Shown here piece by piece: positions 11,964 through 24,299 of a stretch of 64,000 nt of DNA (position 1 is the first letter of the stretch; every line of letters starts with the position of its first letter). The position numbers and the translations under genes are program-made. This stretch comes from Corylus avellana (lineage: Eukaryota > Streptophyta > Magnoliopsida > Fagales > Betulaceae), in the NCBI RefSeq assembly GCF_901000735.1, contig NC_081545.1:15872745-15936744 (forward strand). Direction: 5' to 3'. Below the pieces are notes generated by a model. That model was not told the DNA's origin, did not search any database, and saw only the letters and a list, made by a program, of their open reading frames with translations.

Positions 11964-14900
11964 CTAATCGTCATCACTTTCATAGTTTTGTAAGAGAGAG
12001 GCTAGTACAATGCTTGTATGCTTTAAACTGCTATCTTCTGGAACAACTGGTAGTTTACTTGTGTTATCTTTCTTCTCCAATTTTGCTGAATTGCTATCTT
12101 CAGAGGCTGCTTTCTTAACAACTGAAATCCTAACGGTTGAAGACTTGATTACTAACTTAGCATCACCAGGAGCCCCTGAACCACCTTCATTTTCTGTCAA
12201 TAACCAAACATTATTAAACATGAATGTCACTACTCGATGGGAAATACCACAATTGATCCAAACTAATTTATGCCATATTTCAGAAACAGAAAAAAGTTCA
12301 ATAAATTATATAATTTGCCTTGCAGTCAACAGTAGCACTACAAAATAATATATCACCTTGTGCTCAAAGTATTCTCTCTCATAATAAATAAGATACCTTC
12401 TGCTCCTTTACCCAAGGTATTACCAATGGTATTTCCAAAGAAACAGCTAAAATTCATGTCTCAGAGACATTGGCATACTCATTGAAACAGATAAAGACCT
12501 TGTTTCGTATTTGCTTTGTTAGAATAGGCCAGATGAAATCAAATTTAGATCAAATCATCTATATTATAGCTAGGAATCAATCTTCTAGATGGGAGAAATC
12601 CATGTAAATTGAGTAACAATATTGCAATTTTAACTCAAATAGAAAAAGGTGTAATAAAGCTCATTAGTTTCAACTCAAAAACTTATTGACCAGTAATTCC
12701 ATTCATACAGCAAAATTCCAATAATAATGACCATTGGATTTTACGGATGTCAGCTCAAAATAACAAGGACTATCCCTCCAGGTCAAATAGAACAGTAAAA
12801 GGTAGGCTTTCAAGACATAGAATGAGGAGTTACTATTGGATAAGCTTCATTACCCGTTGAAATGTGTTTTAGAAAAGCAATTGTTGCAAATTCAAGTGGA
12901 CTTTTGTTATTCATCTTTGATTACATCCCTTCAACTACATGTCTAGTTCCTAATTATGAATGATATCCTCAGAGAAGGCCAGACTGAAATGCAGACTGAA
13001 ATGCCTCCCAGTCAACAACTCAAACAACAAGGTACGTAAAAGCATTGCTAGATTTTCAAATAATTTAAGACATTCATAAAGAAGATAGGATGTAGACTGC
13101 AGAGAAGGCTAGTACTTTCTCCCGGAAGCATGTACATGCAATGTATGTAAGGCAGTGGTACTGTCGATGGAAACAGCGATAGCTGCTTCAAACCCCGCCC
13201 CCAAGCCCCAATTCCTCGGAAGAGGGGGGAAAAACCTCTTGCTTTATGTAACAGCCCTGATATGATACCAAAACTATATATGATTAACTAATCCAATAAA
13301 TTTGTTGACACCATTCTTCCCCTACTACATAACATACTCACTTGACACAACATTGGGGTTCCCTCTTGATATCCTATATTACCATTAATGTGACTACTTT
13401 TGTTGAAATGGAGTAATTATCAAAACTAATGAGTCAACCTCAATCACATGCCTTCAATGTAACATAAATTAGGCAATTCCATATTCCTTTTATCTTTGAT
13501 TGTGCACCTCATAAAGCATAAGAGAAAGGCAATTTGCATACTATATGATTGGTGTCATATAATTACTCTAAAAAGAAAAAAACATGTATTTGTGCACACA
13601 TGCAAATCCAGAACAAACAAGATTCCAGTTATGGGTTAATCTTTTAAGGCTTCAAAGTTGAACTTGGCAATGCCTACGCATAAACTCAGAGAAACCATAA
13701 AGGTGGAAAAAGAAAATAATATCAATTGAAAGAAAATCCTAAGTTTACACTGCCCTTTAAACAGTATTGAGAATGTGTATGATCATGTTAATTGAAAATT
13801 CTTATTGTATTTGTTGAGAAGATGTAGTTTTGGGGAGAAATAGCATTCTTAAATTGAGTTTTGTATTTCTTCTATGTGCTTCTCTGTTTCAGTGAATGGG
13901 GAAACATTAAGGTTTCTTCAGTAACTCCCAAGATTTGAGACAGAGAGATCCTTTGCCACTGCACTGCTATTATTAGTCATTGTCATTGAAGCTCAAAGTT
14001 AAATGCTTTCTGCTCCTGAACAGGAAGCTCCTGAACATTATGGTTTCTTCAGTAACTCCCAGGATTTGAGACAGAGAGATCTTTTGCCACTATCACTGCT
14101 ATTATTAGTCATTGAAGATCAAAGTTAAATGCTTTCTGCTCCTGAACATGAAGGGCTTCTTTCATGTTTTTTTTGTGGGGTCTTAAGAACTTTAGTGCGA
14201 TTAAACATTTCTCACTTTATGTTTGCAGATGACACCTTCATTTTTAGTGGAGCACACCCTAACCACCTCTGCTATCTACGTGCTTTATTCTTTTTCTTCG
14301 AAGTTGTTTTCAGTTTGAAATTAATATGGATAAGTCATAATTGGTTCTTGCGGGGAATGTTACTAATGTTGATGGACTACCCAATAACCTCGGATGTGGG
14401 GTTTCTTCTTTACTATTAAAGTATTTTGGTCTTTCGTTGAGACCCTCTTTTAAGGCCAAATCTAGCTGGTTGGAAGAGGATTTATTGAGAAGATTGAGCA
14501 TGGTCTAGCTGGTTGGAAGAGGATTTATTTGTCCAAGGGTGGCAGGATTAATTTAATCAAGAGTTCCCCTTTCCAATTTGCCTAAGTATTTCTTGTTTCT
14601 TTTCCCTTTAGGCTGGTGTTGACAATCACGCAGAGAAACTATATCGGGATATTTTGTAGGGTGGGCTAGGTGAAGAGTTCAAATATCACCTTGTAAACTG
14701 GTCCAAGGTTTGTTCTCTAATTTTTGAAGGAGATTAGGGATTCATAATTTGCTCCTTTTTAATCGTGTGCCACAACCACTTCCCCAAGAGAGGGTTTGTC
14801 GAGAGTTGTAGTGAATTCTAAATATGGTAGCTCATAGGTTGGGTGATGCTCTAATGAGGTTCATAGGTCATTTGGAGTGGGGTTATGGAAAAATATCAAG

Positions 14901-17059
14901 AGGGTTTGGGGGAGTTTGCTAGTCATACCAGATTTAAGATAGGAAATTGCTCTAAGAATAGATTTTGGAATGACTTGTGGTGTGGAAATAAGGCCCTCAA
15001 GAAAGCTTTTCCATATTTGTATAATATAGCTCACGTTAAGGACACTTTTGTGGTGGATCATTTGGAGACTTATAGTAACTCTTCAGTGGAACATAAGCTT
15101 TATTAGAACCGCTCATGATTGGGAGGTGAAAGTCTTTACTTCATTCTTCAATTTGTTGTACTCCTCAAAGTGGGCTAGGGACGTGAAGACTAGCTTTGTT
15201 GGGTCCCTTCCAAGAGAGTATTGTTAGACGTTAGATAGTTTTCCTTGTCCCCATGTTGGTACTCCGTTTCCTTGGAAGTATATTTGGTGGAATAAGGTCC
15301 CCATGAGAGCAGCGTTCTTTGCTTGGTCGGCTGCCCTAGGAAAACTCCTCACCAAGAATAATCTAAGTCGCATGTCATTGTGGTGAACTGTGTTGTATGT
15401 ATAGGGAGTTCGTGGATCATCTTTTTCTTCACTATGAGATTGTGTAACATCCCAGTCCCATATGGGAATAGATGAGTAGCCCACATAGAATGGGAAGTTT
15501 ATAAGAGATGCTCATGGGTGCAAAAATTCTCATATTGTTTACCTATTAGGTGAAGCTGGACTTTATAAGTGATTCTATAAAACCTTCAAATTGACTTAAG
15601 TCCTTTTAGGGTCATGGCATAGATGTGGCTAGCACTTTTCTCTATCTCGTTACAAACAGTATAAAACCTACCTAGAAATGCCAGGTGGTACTATTAGTAC
15701 TGCATAATGTGGCCATGACGAGAACGTCAAGAGTTTAAGGGTAAGAGTTTGTAACACTCTAGTCCCATATTGGGAAGAGATAGGTAGCCCACATAGAGTG
15801 GGAAGTTTATAAGAGATAATTAAGGGTGCTAAGTCCCACATTACTTACATACTAGGTGAAACTGGGCTTTATAAGTGAGTGTAGGAAAATTTTAAATTGA
15901 CTAGTCCTTTCGAAGTAATGGCACAGATGTGGCTAAAGCTTTTCCTTATGCCGTTACAAATGATATCAGACCCTCCTAGTAATGCGACATGTAGTACTAC
16001 TGTACTAAGAAAGCTCCAAACTGATTAGCCATTTTTTGAGATAGTGCAAATGTGGCAAATGCCTTATGGAGCGCTATTTTTAATCATGCTGGATTAACTT
16101 GAGTAATGCCTAACTACGTGGTTGACCTTTTCACTTATTGGAGAGGGTTGAGTGGCAATCCCTAGAGTGCAGCAGTGTGGAAGATGGTTTCATCCTATTT
16201 TTTGTAGTGTATTTGGAGGAAAAGAAATGATAGGAGTTTGAAGACCGCAAGAGGACAGTGGTGGATTTGAAGTCCTTTTTCATCACTCTTTTCCACTAAG
16301 CCGCTTCTTTAGACTTTCCTTATTTGCTTTCTTTTCATGATTTCATTGAGCATCCTTTTTTTTTTAGTTAGGCGTCCTCTTGTATACCTGAGTTGCGCCT
16401 TGTGTTTTTTAATGTTTCGATTATTTATAAAATATATATTTTTTTTTTTTATAAAAAAAAAATGTCAATGAATAATTGCAGTGCACTCCAACTTCTATAC
16501 TACGAAAGGGGAAAAAATCTAACATGTCACATACCTTTGTTATTGGGACAATCAGCAGAAGTTGCTCTTGCCAAAGAATCTATTGGGTTACCAGGAAGCT
16601 CTTTAAAGAGCTTTCTTCTCTGCATTGGAATCACGTGCAAACATAAGTTCACAGGCTTAAGTTTTTCCAATATAATAACATAGATAAAACTACCTGCAGC
16701 AAGGAACCTAAAATAAAGGTTATCCCAAAATAAGACACAAACTATCATTACAGCAAATCAATACCTTCGGTTGATCAAAAGATGTTTCACCATTGCCACT
16801 TGAAAGCTGAATCATATCTTCATCATCATCATCATCAAGATCTTCATCATGAATTCTTCGAACATAATCTTTTGAATTCTGCTAAAGATTTAACAAAGTG
16901 AACTAACTTAGAAACAAATATCACCAACAAAAAGGAGAAGAGGACGGTAAAGTAGAATGGATGTACTGACATGAAATATTGATTTTATAAGTGCTTCATC
17001 CTCTTCTTCCAACTTTTTCTCCTGTAAACATACAAATCATTAATAGTTAGAACCATATG

Positions 17060-17102
<43 letters not shown>

Positions 17103-17794
17103 GTAATGAATTTATATTATTAAAAAGTGTAAGACACCCCTAAGTATACAGGCAGTATACATAAAGAGGCTCCAAACAAGCAAGAAACCCAAACAAAACA
17201 ACAAGACCACCCACAAAACCGAACACCCGACATGCGCTCAAAATCAAACCCCACAATACAACAGAGCCCAACACCCCCCAAGGCACTCAACACTAGAAAG
17301 CGTCAATCTTACCTTTCCCCCGCTAGAGGATACTCCTTAATATTATAGCTCCTTTAACATTATAGTCTATAGAGCATTCTAGGTTCCTAAGCTCCCTTCT
17401 ACCCTTAACCTTCCAAGGGGCGACATCAATCCCCTCACACGGATCTCCCATCAAAGCCCAGTCTAAGCGAGTGGCAAAAGAGAGAGATCAAAGCCCACAA
17501 TACAACAGAGCCCAACACCCCCGAGGCACTCAACACTAGAAAGCATCAATCTTACCTTTCCCCCACTAGAGGATACTCCTTAACATTATAGTCTATAGAG
17601 CATTCTAGGTTCCTAAGCTCCCTTCTACCCTTAACCTTTCAAGGGGCGACATCAATCCCCTCACACGGATCTCCCATCAAAGCCCAGTCTAAGCGGGTGA
17701 CAAGAGGGAAACCAACCAAAGGGTAAGGAAAATCTCCTTCCCCACCCCATAAATCTTCATCTTCCCCACACCAGCAATCATCGTCATCCCCACC

Positions 17795-17827
<33 letters not shown>

Positions 17828-19990
17828 AAGGCCAACAGTTCCACTTCTTGAAAAGGACCAACTGTAGATAAATTTGATAAGAATCTTAATATGCATTCTA
17901 ATAATTTATATTGTTTTTTATGCACAGATTTATAAATTGAGCCATTACAAAAAATATATTCTCGAACATTGTTTCAACAAGTGGTTTTGATGAATTTGTG
18001 TACATGAACACCTATAAATGCATGAAAACATAATGGATGTAACAAATTAAAAAGCATAGGTAAGTAATTGACATTTACAAGTTGAGCCACAAAGTAACAG
18101 CGAAAGAAGTTCATAGAATAAATAGAATCATCGTGGTTCTTTGAACTTTGAAGAACTTCTCAAAGACTGGAATACCGATACAGTCCAGGCAACTAAGGAC
18201 CGGTTAGCCACAACTGAAGCAACATAACAAAATTAGATCATGTGGCCGGTTGAAGAAAGAAACAATATCTAGTAGTCAGGACAAATCAATCCATATGTCC
18301 ATTATGCTTGATTGCAAAGGGTAATTTGACCCAACCTTCTATGCCATAACCGCATCGGAAATTCATCATCTTCTATCACCAAGTACTCACCAGTAGCACA
18401 AAAGACAAAAGTTTTTTTAAACATACAAGGCTTACGATACGTAAACAACTCTACTAATCCAATGGATTGGCGACATGCAGCCCTTTGGGATTTTACTGAT
18501 AGACATGTCTGGACTGTAATTTATACATAGAGCGACACTAATCTATATATAGAGCAGATCAGTCATACCTTTTGCACAACTGTATGCTGCAAGGCCTCAA
18601 GCATGGCATCTACACTCACAATTGCATGTCTGGACTGCAAAAACAAGGGGAAAAACACACATTAGTACCAAAATCTCATTACCTTCGGGTTTTCATCAAT
18701 GTGTTAATTGATAAATAAAAACAAAAATATCATACACAGGTTGATGATTTCATGGCAACAAATCTAAAGGACAAGTTACAAAGCTATTCAAGCCCTTAAA
18801 GACCCCAATTTTTTTCACTGTCAAATGAATGCCCTATTAAATAAAACACATTTACTAAAGCAAGTACCTTCATAGACTTCATCTCATCCAGTGCAGCCAG
18901 TATATCCATCTCTCTTTTTGAATCCAAGGTTCTATTCTCCAAAGATTTCATCGCATCTCCCATCTCTTCAGCATCCCTTTTATGTTTCTCCGACTCTGTT
19001 AGCTGATAAAAGGAATACCTTATCAATGAAGTCACAAGCTATGCTGATAACAACGTGATATATAAAATTTTTACCTCATCCTCTTCACGCCAAGGTTCAA
19101 AATTTCGTGTTGCACCAGACTCAACGATATAGTCTGAATTTTGAGGGTCTGTCTTCATCGTGAGCTCAGCAGAGCACCTTGTACATTTGAAATAGAATCG
19201 GAATAGTGGAATTCCTAAATATGCCTGCAAATGATTAAACATTAATAATACAGTTCAGTGAGTTCACTAAACATCACATATTCAAATCTCGCACTAAGAA
19301 ACCTGCCACACAAGTACTATACCGGAATAGGGAAAACAAAGAAGCAATAATAACTATGAAGGCTTCGGGCATTCTAGTCACCTTCTGTGCTCTAAACAAC
19401 CAATATCACTAGAAATCTTTTAACAACATCAGCATGTTTCTCTGAGCTAGGATAGGCTGTGTTTTATACAAGATATGGAACTAAGATTAAACCAAGAGAA
19501 TAGTCATGGTTTAAAAGAAACAATGGCTCAAAACTCAACCCAACCAACCATTGATAAATTTCAGAATGTACAATGATAAATTTTAATCTAAGCGAACAAA
19601 TAAGAAAAATCTACTAAACTAGAAATTTTTGTTCAATCAACTTAAGCACATTTAGCAGACAAAAACCCTAAAATTTAAATAAATAAGAAAATTTGATAGT
19701 AACAAAAAATTTCAATGTTGAGAAATATAACAGTTATGTAAGCTTTCAATTTTGTTAGGAAGCCCTAAAGCCAAAGGGAAGAGAAAAACAACCTCGCCGA
19801 CGACGTCCTCTTTGCGGGAATTGAACTTGGTTCCCTTGTAGATGTAATTGCCGCAGGTGTTGCAGCGAATGCTCATGGGGAGCATCATGCGGACCTTGAT
19901 CTGCTGGTTCTTGGGCCTCCGAACCCGCGGAAGCTTCGAGGGGTCAAAGTCCGGCGGGTAGTACTTGTTCAGCACCTTTCTCTCTCCCAT
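11964..19990 (-). CDS. YJU2: YJU2 / CCDC94 splicing factor (CWC16 family)
   Basis: Spliceosome factor that joins the catalytic core to promote the first step of splicing. Eight exons, all with GT-AG ends and consistent phase: 19793-19990 (ATG), 19075-19224, 18868-19002, 18569-18634, 16971-17021, 16765-16881, 16535-16619, 11964-12193 (stop), giving about 343 residues. The N-terminus [20 protein letters not shown] is the family signature. A zinc-binding site is formed by CNTC (exon 1) and CTRC (exon 2). [20 protein letters not shown] (exon 3) and [16 protein letters not shown] (exon 5) are the helical part, followed by an acidic DLDDDDDED run and a low-complexity Ser/Lys tail ending [10 protein letters not shown]. 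No disabling change is seen. The last intron (12194-16534) is 4.3 kb and filled with mobile-element debris. Function is family knowledge; structure is read directly. Confidence 0.95.
12194..13900. other. YJU2 intron 7, unassigned part
   Basis: Intronic, AT-rich, no coding features on either strand. A short duplication of AGACTGAAATGC lies near 12980. I recognise no element. Confidence 0.5.
13911..14152 (+). repeat. Tandem duplication of about 130 bp
   Basis: Two adjacent copies (about 13911-14040 and 14041-14152) each carry GGTTTCTTCAGTAACTCCCA, GATTTGAGACAGAGAGATC and AAATGCTTTCTGCTCCTGAA, with a few substitutions and small indels. It lies at the 5' edge of the LINE fragment. Confidence 0.85.
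14153..16460 (+). pseudogene. Decayed L1-type LINE (RT and zf-RVT regions)
   Basis: Sense strand opposite to the YJU2 gene that contains it. In order: reverse transcriptase FADDT box ([15 protein letters not shown], about 14200-14260); maturase-like region with [16 protein letters not shown] and [15 protein letters not shown] remnants (about 14390-14550); [20 protein letters not shown] (about 14955-15015), typical of the RT C-terminal segment; zf-RVT region FPWKYIWW...AAFFAW (about 15265-15330); and, beyond a TRIM insertion, [17 protein letters not shown] (about 16180-16240). It has many stops and frameshifts. It ends with an A/T-rich tail near 16440-16460, as a LINE would. Truncated at its 5' end. 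Confidence 0.85.
15443..15958 (+). mobile_element. TRIM element nested in the LINE
   Basis: Two diverged direct repeats, 15443-15654 (TGTAACATCCCAGTCCCATA ... CTCGTTACA) and 15750-15958 (TGTAACACTCTAGTCCCATA ... GCCGTTACA), start TG and end CA. The spacer of about 95 bp begins with a weak primer-site-like stretch (CAGTATAAAACC, compare TGATATCAGACC after the second LTR) and ends with a purine-rich TTTAAGGGTAAGAG. The sequence after the second LTR repeats the internal start, so the copy was probably LTR-int-LTR-int (tandem). The LINE frame resumes at about 16060. Confidence 0.75.
17061..17100. repeat. (TA)n microsatellite in YJU2 intron 4
   Basis: Roughly eighteen TA units just upstream (in gene sense) of YJU2 exon 5. 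The intron is expanded by this and the following duplicated segment. Confidence 0.95.
17130..17900. repeat. Duplicated segment of about 235-250 bp and (GA)n in YJU2 intron
   Basis: Two direct copies, about 17250-17480 and 17495-17700, share CCACAATACAACAGAGCCCA, GGCACTCAACACTAGAAAGC and GGGGCGACATCAATCCCCTC. They differ by a small deletion. A (GA)n tract of about 12 units follows at 17803-17825. The GC-rich, C-heavy composition is unlike the surrounding intron and suggests the reverse-oriented 5' part of a LINE, though no protein is clear. Confidence 0.8.
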
Positions 19991-20130
19991 TCTTCAAACA
20001 AACCCGATACGGCGATCGCTCAGTCGATGATTTCCGAGGAAGTGCTGGTGACAGGCTGAACGGCGTGCGGTGCTTCTTCGGTGACAGCTGCAGAGTGAGG
20101 AGCGTGGTGGTGGGCAACCGTGGGAGACGT
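19991..20130 (-). promoter_or_regulatory. YJU2 5' UTR / proximal promoter
   Basis: GC-rich stretch immediately upstream of the YJU2 ATG, unlike the AT-rich DNA beyond 20160. No TATA box is obvious, as is common for housekeeping plant genes. Inferred from position and composition only. Confidence 0.45.
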
Positions 20131-20560
20131 CAGTTGCACTGCAATTATAAGACCAAAACCCAATACTTTATATGACTTTCTATCTTTTTCTCAATATATT
20201 TGATGGCAAGAAATGAGGAATCAATAGGGAATCAAAAAATAACATATTCCTTAAAAACAAGCATCATATTCCAAGTAAATTAAAGTAACTCAGATTTAGA
20301 AACACAATCCGTAGAAACAGACCATAGCACATGTATTGAATACATTGGATTTAACAGCTTTGTATCCGCAAATCCGAGGAGAACCCACAAAACAGAATAG
20401 TCTGACCAACAAGTAAAACTAAAAACTTTTTCAAAACAAAACATAACCCAAAAACAAAAGCCTAAACTTCTAGCTCAAAAAAACATCATTAATAACTGCC
20501 TGAAACAACCATTAGGCTGAGTTGCTCATTAACCAGAAACCAAAATCAGCTTAAAACAAT
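20131..20560. other. Unassigned intergenic DNA
   Basis: AT- and A-rich sequence with no gene or recognised element. Confidence 0.4.
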
Positions 20561-21010
20561 ACACCACAAAAAAAAAAAAAAAGGTTTAGTTACATGGTCA
20601 AACGTCCCTATTGATTTCGCAACGCTTGATTAGGGGCACCTGGGACACCGGTTTTTATGGTGACTAGAATTTAAGTTTGAGACTTTTTTTTACTAAAAAG
20701 TGCCTCGAAAAGGAGTCTTTTGGAACAAAGCGCCCCCTTTTTTTAAAAGGGGGCGCTTAGTGATGAAAAACACCCCCTTTAAAAAAAGGGGGCGCTTAGT
20801 GATGAAAAACGCCCCCTTTTTAAAAGGTATCGCTTCCTAGGCAAGCGGCCCCTTTTTTAAAAATGGTCGCTTGCCTAGGAAGCGACCCCATTCTAAAAAG
20901 GGGGCGCTCAGGTGAGTAAGCGCCCACTTTCATAAAAGGGGATGCTTGCATGTAAAGCGCCCCTATTTCTATATGGGAGCGCTTCCACACCGCAAAGCGC
21001 CTCCAAAAAT
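20561..21010. mobile_element. Hairpin array GGGGGCGCTT (CACTA-like subterminal region?)
   Basis: Between about 20725 and 21005 a unit of the type AGCGCCCCCTTTTTAAAAAG(GGGGCGCT) repeats six or more times, nearly every copy being its own inverted repeat, separated by spacers such as TAGTGATGAAAAAC. Stacked hairpins of this kind fit subterminal repeats of a CACTA-type or other DNA transposon. The end near 20570 (ACCACAAAAAAA) is CACTA-like but weak. No transposase. Confidence 0.5.
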
Positions 21011-23560
21011 TAATATATGGAGAAAATGTGTTCCCCACGCAATCCATATATATTTTTTATTTTCTCCTGATATACAATATGCAATATTGTATTGCGTATT
21101 CTCTCCATAAATATTGGTTAATCCATAAATATTTTCTCCATTCATCAATCTCATACAATCTTATACATATCTCATAATACATATCTAATCCATATATACA
21201 ATCTCATATCTCATAAGACATCTAAATCCAAAATGATGATATCATAAACACAAAGTGCATAGCATCTTAAAGAGTTAACAAAAATTGTACCATACATATG
21301 AAATAAAATATCCAAAATGATATCATAACACAAAGTGTACCACTGCTTAAAAGAGTTTACAAAAATTGTATACTGCACATGAAATAAAATATATCAACGG
21401 GTTCGCTTAGCATTTGGCGTCAAATACGTACCCAACCTAACAGGTCAAGTATACATACGTCACTTAACGATTCAAATTCAAATGGCATCAGAGAAGGTAT
21501 TAAATTTGTATTAAATTAGGATGGCATCAGAGATTGTATTAAACACTGATATGGAATTCTACATTACTAGGATACTAAATTTTAATGAGAAATGATAGAT
21601 CGAGGTATTAAATTTGTTTCATTAGGATGATCAATTAATACTAAAAGATTTCTTTCATGTCATTATGTCAAATTAATGTATATGGATACGAGTCAATGTT
21701 TTCATGCCTCCTCCTCCAAAGTCCAAAGGATTCGATTTTAGTGTTCCACTTGGGAATCATATATAGGGGCACCTACTCACCTACCCCTACAAGGCTACAA
21801 CACCCCCCCCCCCCCAGATTTCTTTCATGTCATTATGTCAAATTAAAAGGTGACATGAGAAAGGTCATGAACATGGTGGTTGACAAGTCAAAAGCAATAA
21901 AAACATATTTATATATTTATATGAAATATTGATTTCTTACAGGTACGGAAAATAAAGGCCCAAGCTGAAATTTGTTGTATTAACGTAGAGACATATCCCA
22001 TATAGTATTTTCAATAATAGGTATGGTGTAGATTTTTCATCTACAAGACATAGTACAAGTATGAACAACAATTATACTTGCATATTAAATTGAAAGCATA
22101 AAAGAAATCAACAAGGGTGAATAAAATAATTTACCTCAAGTGGGAGAAGAAAATTGGAGAAGATGACAAAATGTTTTGAGAACCTTGTGTAGTATGTGAC
22201 GTTGGAGAGAGAGGTAGAGAAAGATATGTAAATTTCCTTGAGGATTAATGGTTATTTATAGGTTTTGGTATTTCTTGAATAATGAAAGAATGAGAAAGAG
22301 AGAGACAGTCGTAGATTTTCTTTGAAGAAGAATGGGTAGTGCTAAGTTCTGGTGCTCTTGAAAAGATAAAATGATAGAACAAGAGGGAGATAGAGAGACG
22401 GTTGCGTGCAGTGTTTAGAATGCTAGCGTTCTTGAGAGAAAAATGAGGGAAGGTAAAAGTTTTCAGAAAATAAGAGAATAAAGAGATGGGCGGCAATTTG
22501 GTACTCTTTGTTTAGGGTTTCTTGTTTTTGGTTTTATAAAATCTTCTTTAGAATATATATATATATATCACTCCATTCATGCGTTCACAAACTCAAGTTA
22601 GTTTTAAAGGAAAGATTTTGAAAATAAATGCCTAGTTGACATGGGGTACATAGCTAGGTTTTGGGAAAATCTTTGTCTAATAAAAAATCTATCTTAACCA
22701 TATAGGCATATGGCCACTTGGTTCAATTGTTTTAGAATCCCATGAAACAATGAATATGGGCATGAAAGGAGTCTTATGAGAGGAGTCCTATATATTGATC
22801 AAAACATTCAACGATTCGTCACTTGGGAATCCGGCAAAGTATTCGTTTAATACATTACTATACGACTGTTGTATGGTAATTGACGTCGTAGAACATTCAC
22901 TTCTAATTTCAATTAAATATTCTACGTAAGTTAAAATACAACTTTTTTGGATAATGTTTTTCTAATATATGAATATCTCTCCTTGATCCTACACAGCTCT
23001 CTTTCGATGTGGGAATTCTTTCTATCTTCGGTCAATTGAAAGGAAAATATAGAGAAAAGTTGGAGAATTACTGCATGGTAGATAAGGGTTACAATTATTT
23101 TCCAACCAACCTAGCTGGCACTGCATATTCTAAGGCACTCTTGGTAATAATTAAGCAGCATATATTCTTATTTCTTAATATAATCTGACTTCTCCTTCCC
23201 CCTACTGATCAATCATGAATTCTAGATTGAAGGCAAGGAAAAGGCTAAGTGAGATTGTGAATGAGATAATTTGTAGAAGGGAGCAGCAATAGAACAAGCA
23301 GGTAATTAAACACAATTACACAACCCAGAAAACCAGTAATCCAACAAAACAACCCAACACTTTTAGAATCGTCTAATCCAACTCTTTTCAATACAATAAC
23401 GAGAACATAGAACAAGCAGGTAATTAAACATAATTACACAACCCAGAAATCCAACAAAACAGAGAAAACTTTAGAATCGTCTAATACGTATTAAAATCCT
23501 AATTTAGGAGTATACTCCTAAAAGCAGAGAAAACTTTGCTGAATTTAAAATCCCTAATTC
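21011..23560. repeat. Non-coding DNA with local tandem duplications
   Basis: Two adjacent copies of about 83 bp at 21228-21393 (CCAAAATGATATCATAAC, AGTTTACAAAAATTGTA-type); a 30-bp direct repeat at 21647 and 21817 (GATTTCTTTCATGTCATTAT) flanking a 170-bp segment; and two copies around AGAACAAGCAGGTAATTAAA at 23291 and 23411. 22245-22496 is open on the minus strand but resembles nothing known and has a GA-rich, repeat-like composition. Confidence 0.65.
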
Positions 23561-23664
23561 TCCTAAAAATCATAATACATCAAAAATCTGACTATTACAA
23601 TCCCAAATCGACAACTTAAAGGGACAGCAGAGACAAAGAGAAACAGAGACAGAGAGAGACTCAC

Positions 23665-23823
23665 CAGTACAGGAACAGTAACGGCGGAATAATCGCCAGC
23701 CGGAGAGAGAGCACTATCTGGGCACCGTAGAGAGAGGATACGTACGCGTCGATCGATCGGGGAGATGGAGAGGGGGATGGCCGGCCGGTTTCGACTGGAG
23801 AAGATGGCCAGTGGGTTGGCCAA
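23665..23823 (-). CDS. Possible first coding exon of an unidentified gene
   Basis: Minus-strand ATG at 23823 opens 53 codons (MANPLAIFSSRNRPAIPL...), ending CCTGTACTG before a good donor GTGAGTC (23664 downward). It is GC-rich compared with its neighbours, as first exons often are. The product has no domain I recognise, and I found no following exon with confidence on the minus strand, so this could equally be a non-coding transcript start or a spurious frame over the tandem duplication at 23778-24010. Confidence 0.25.
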
Positions 23824-24010
23824 CCGCGCGGGTCACTTGGCGCCGGAGAGAGAGAGATAGGGATATGGAGATGGAGAGAAGGGGGGACTGGCGCCGTAGA
23901 GAGAGGCCGGCCGGTTTCGACTGGAGAAGATGGCCGGTGGGTTCGCCAACTGCGCGGGTCACTGGGCGCCGGAGAGAGAGATAGGGATATGGAGATGAAG
24001 AGAGGGGCGA
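23778..24010. repeat. GC-rich tandem duplication, period about 128 bp
   Basis: Two copies share GGCCGGCCGGTTTCGACTGG, AGAAGATGGCC, CGCGCGGGTCACT and GGCGCCGGAGAGAGAGA followed by ATAGGGATATGGAGATG. High GC and many CpG sites in an AT-rich region. Confidence 0.85.
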
Positions 24011-24299
24011 CTGGCGGGCCGCGCGGGTAGAGGCTAGGGAAAATATATAGTGAGGGAGAAATTCATGTGAAAGTGCTTAGGTTTTCAATGCCTAGCAGTA
24101 CATCATACGTATATTATTTATAGAGTATAGAGTTTGTAATTATCTTGGTATCTATATAATGACTACGTCTCTAACTCTAGGAGTAGATAATATAATATTT
24201 AAACTATATCTAATCTAGCTAATAGATATGAATTAGTCTAAGAATTATAATACAATGTAAACTCTTATGAGATAAATATTATCTCCTTCTATATCTAGA

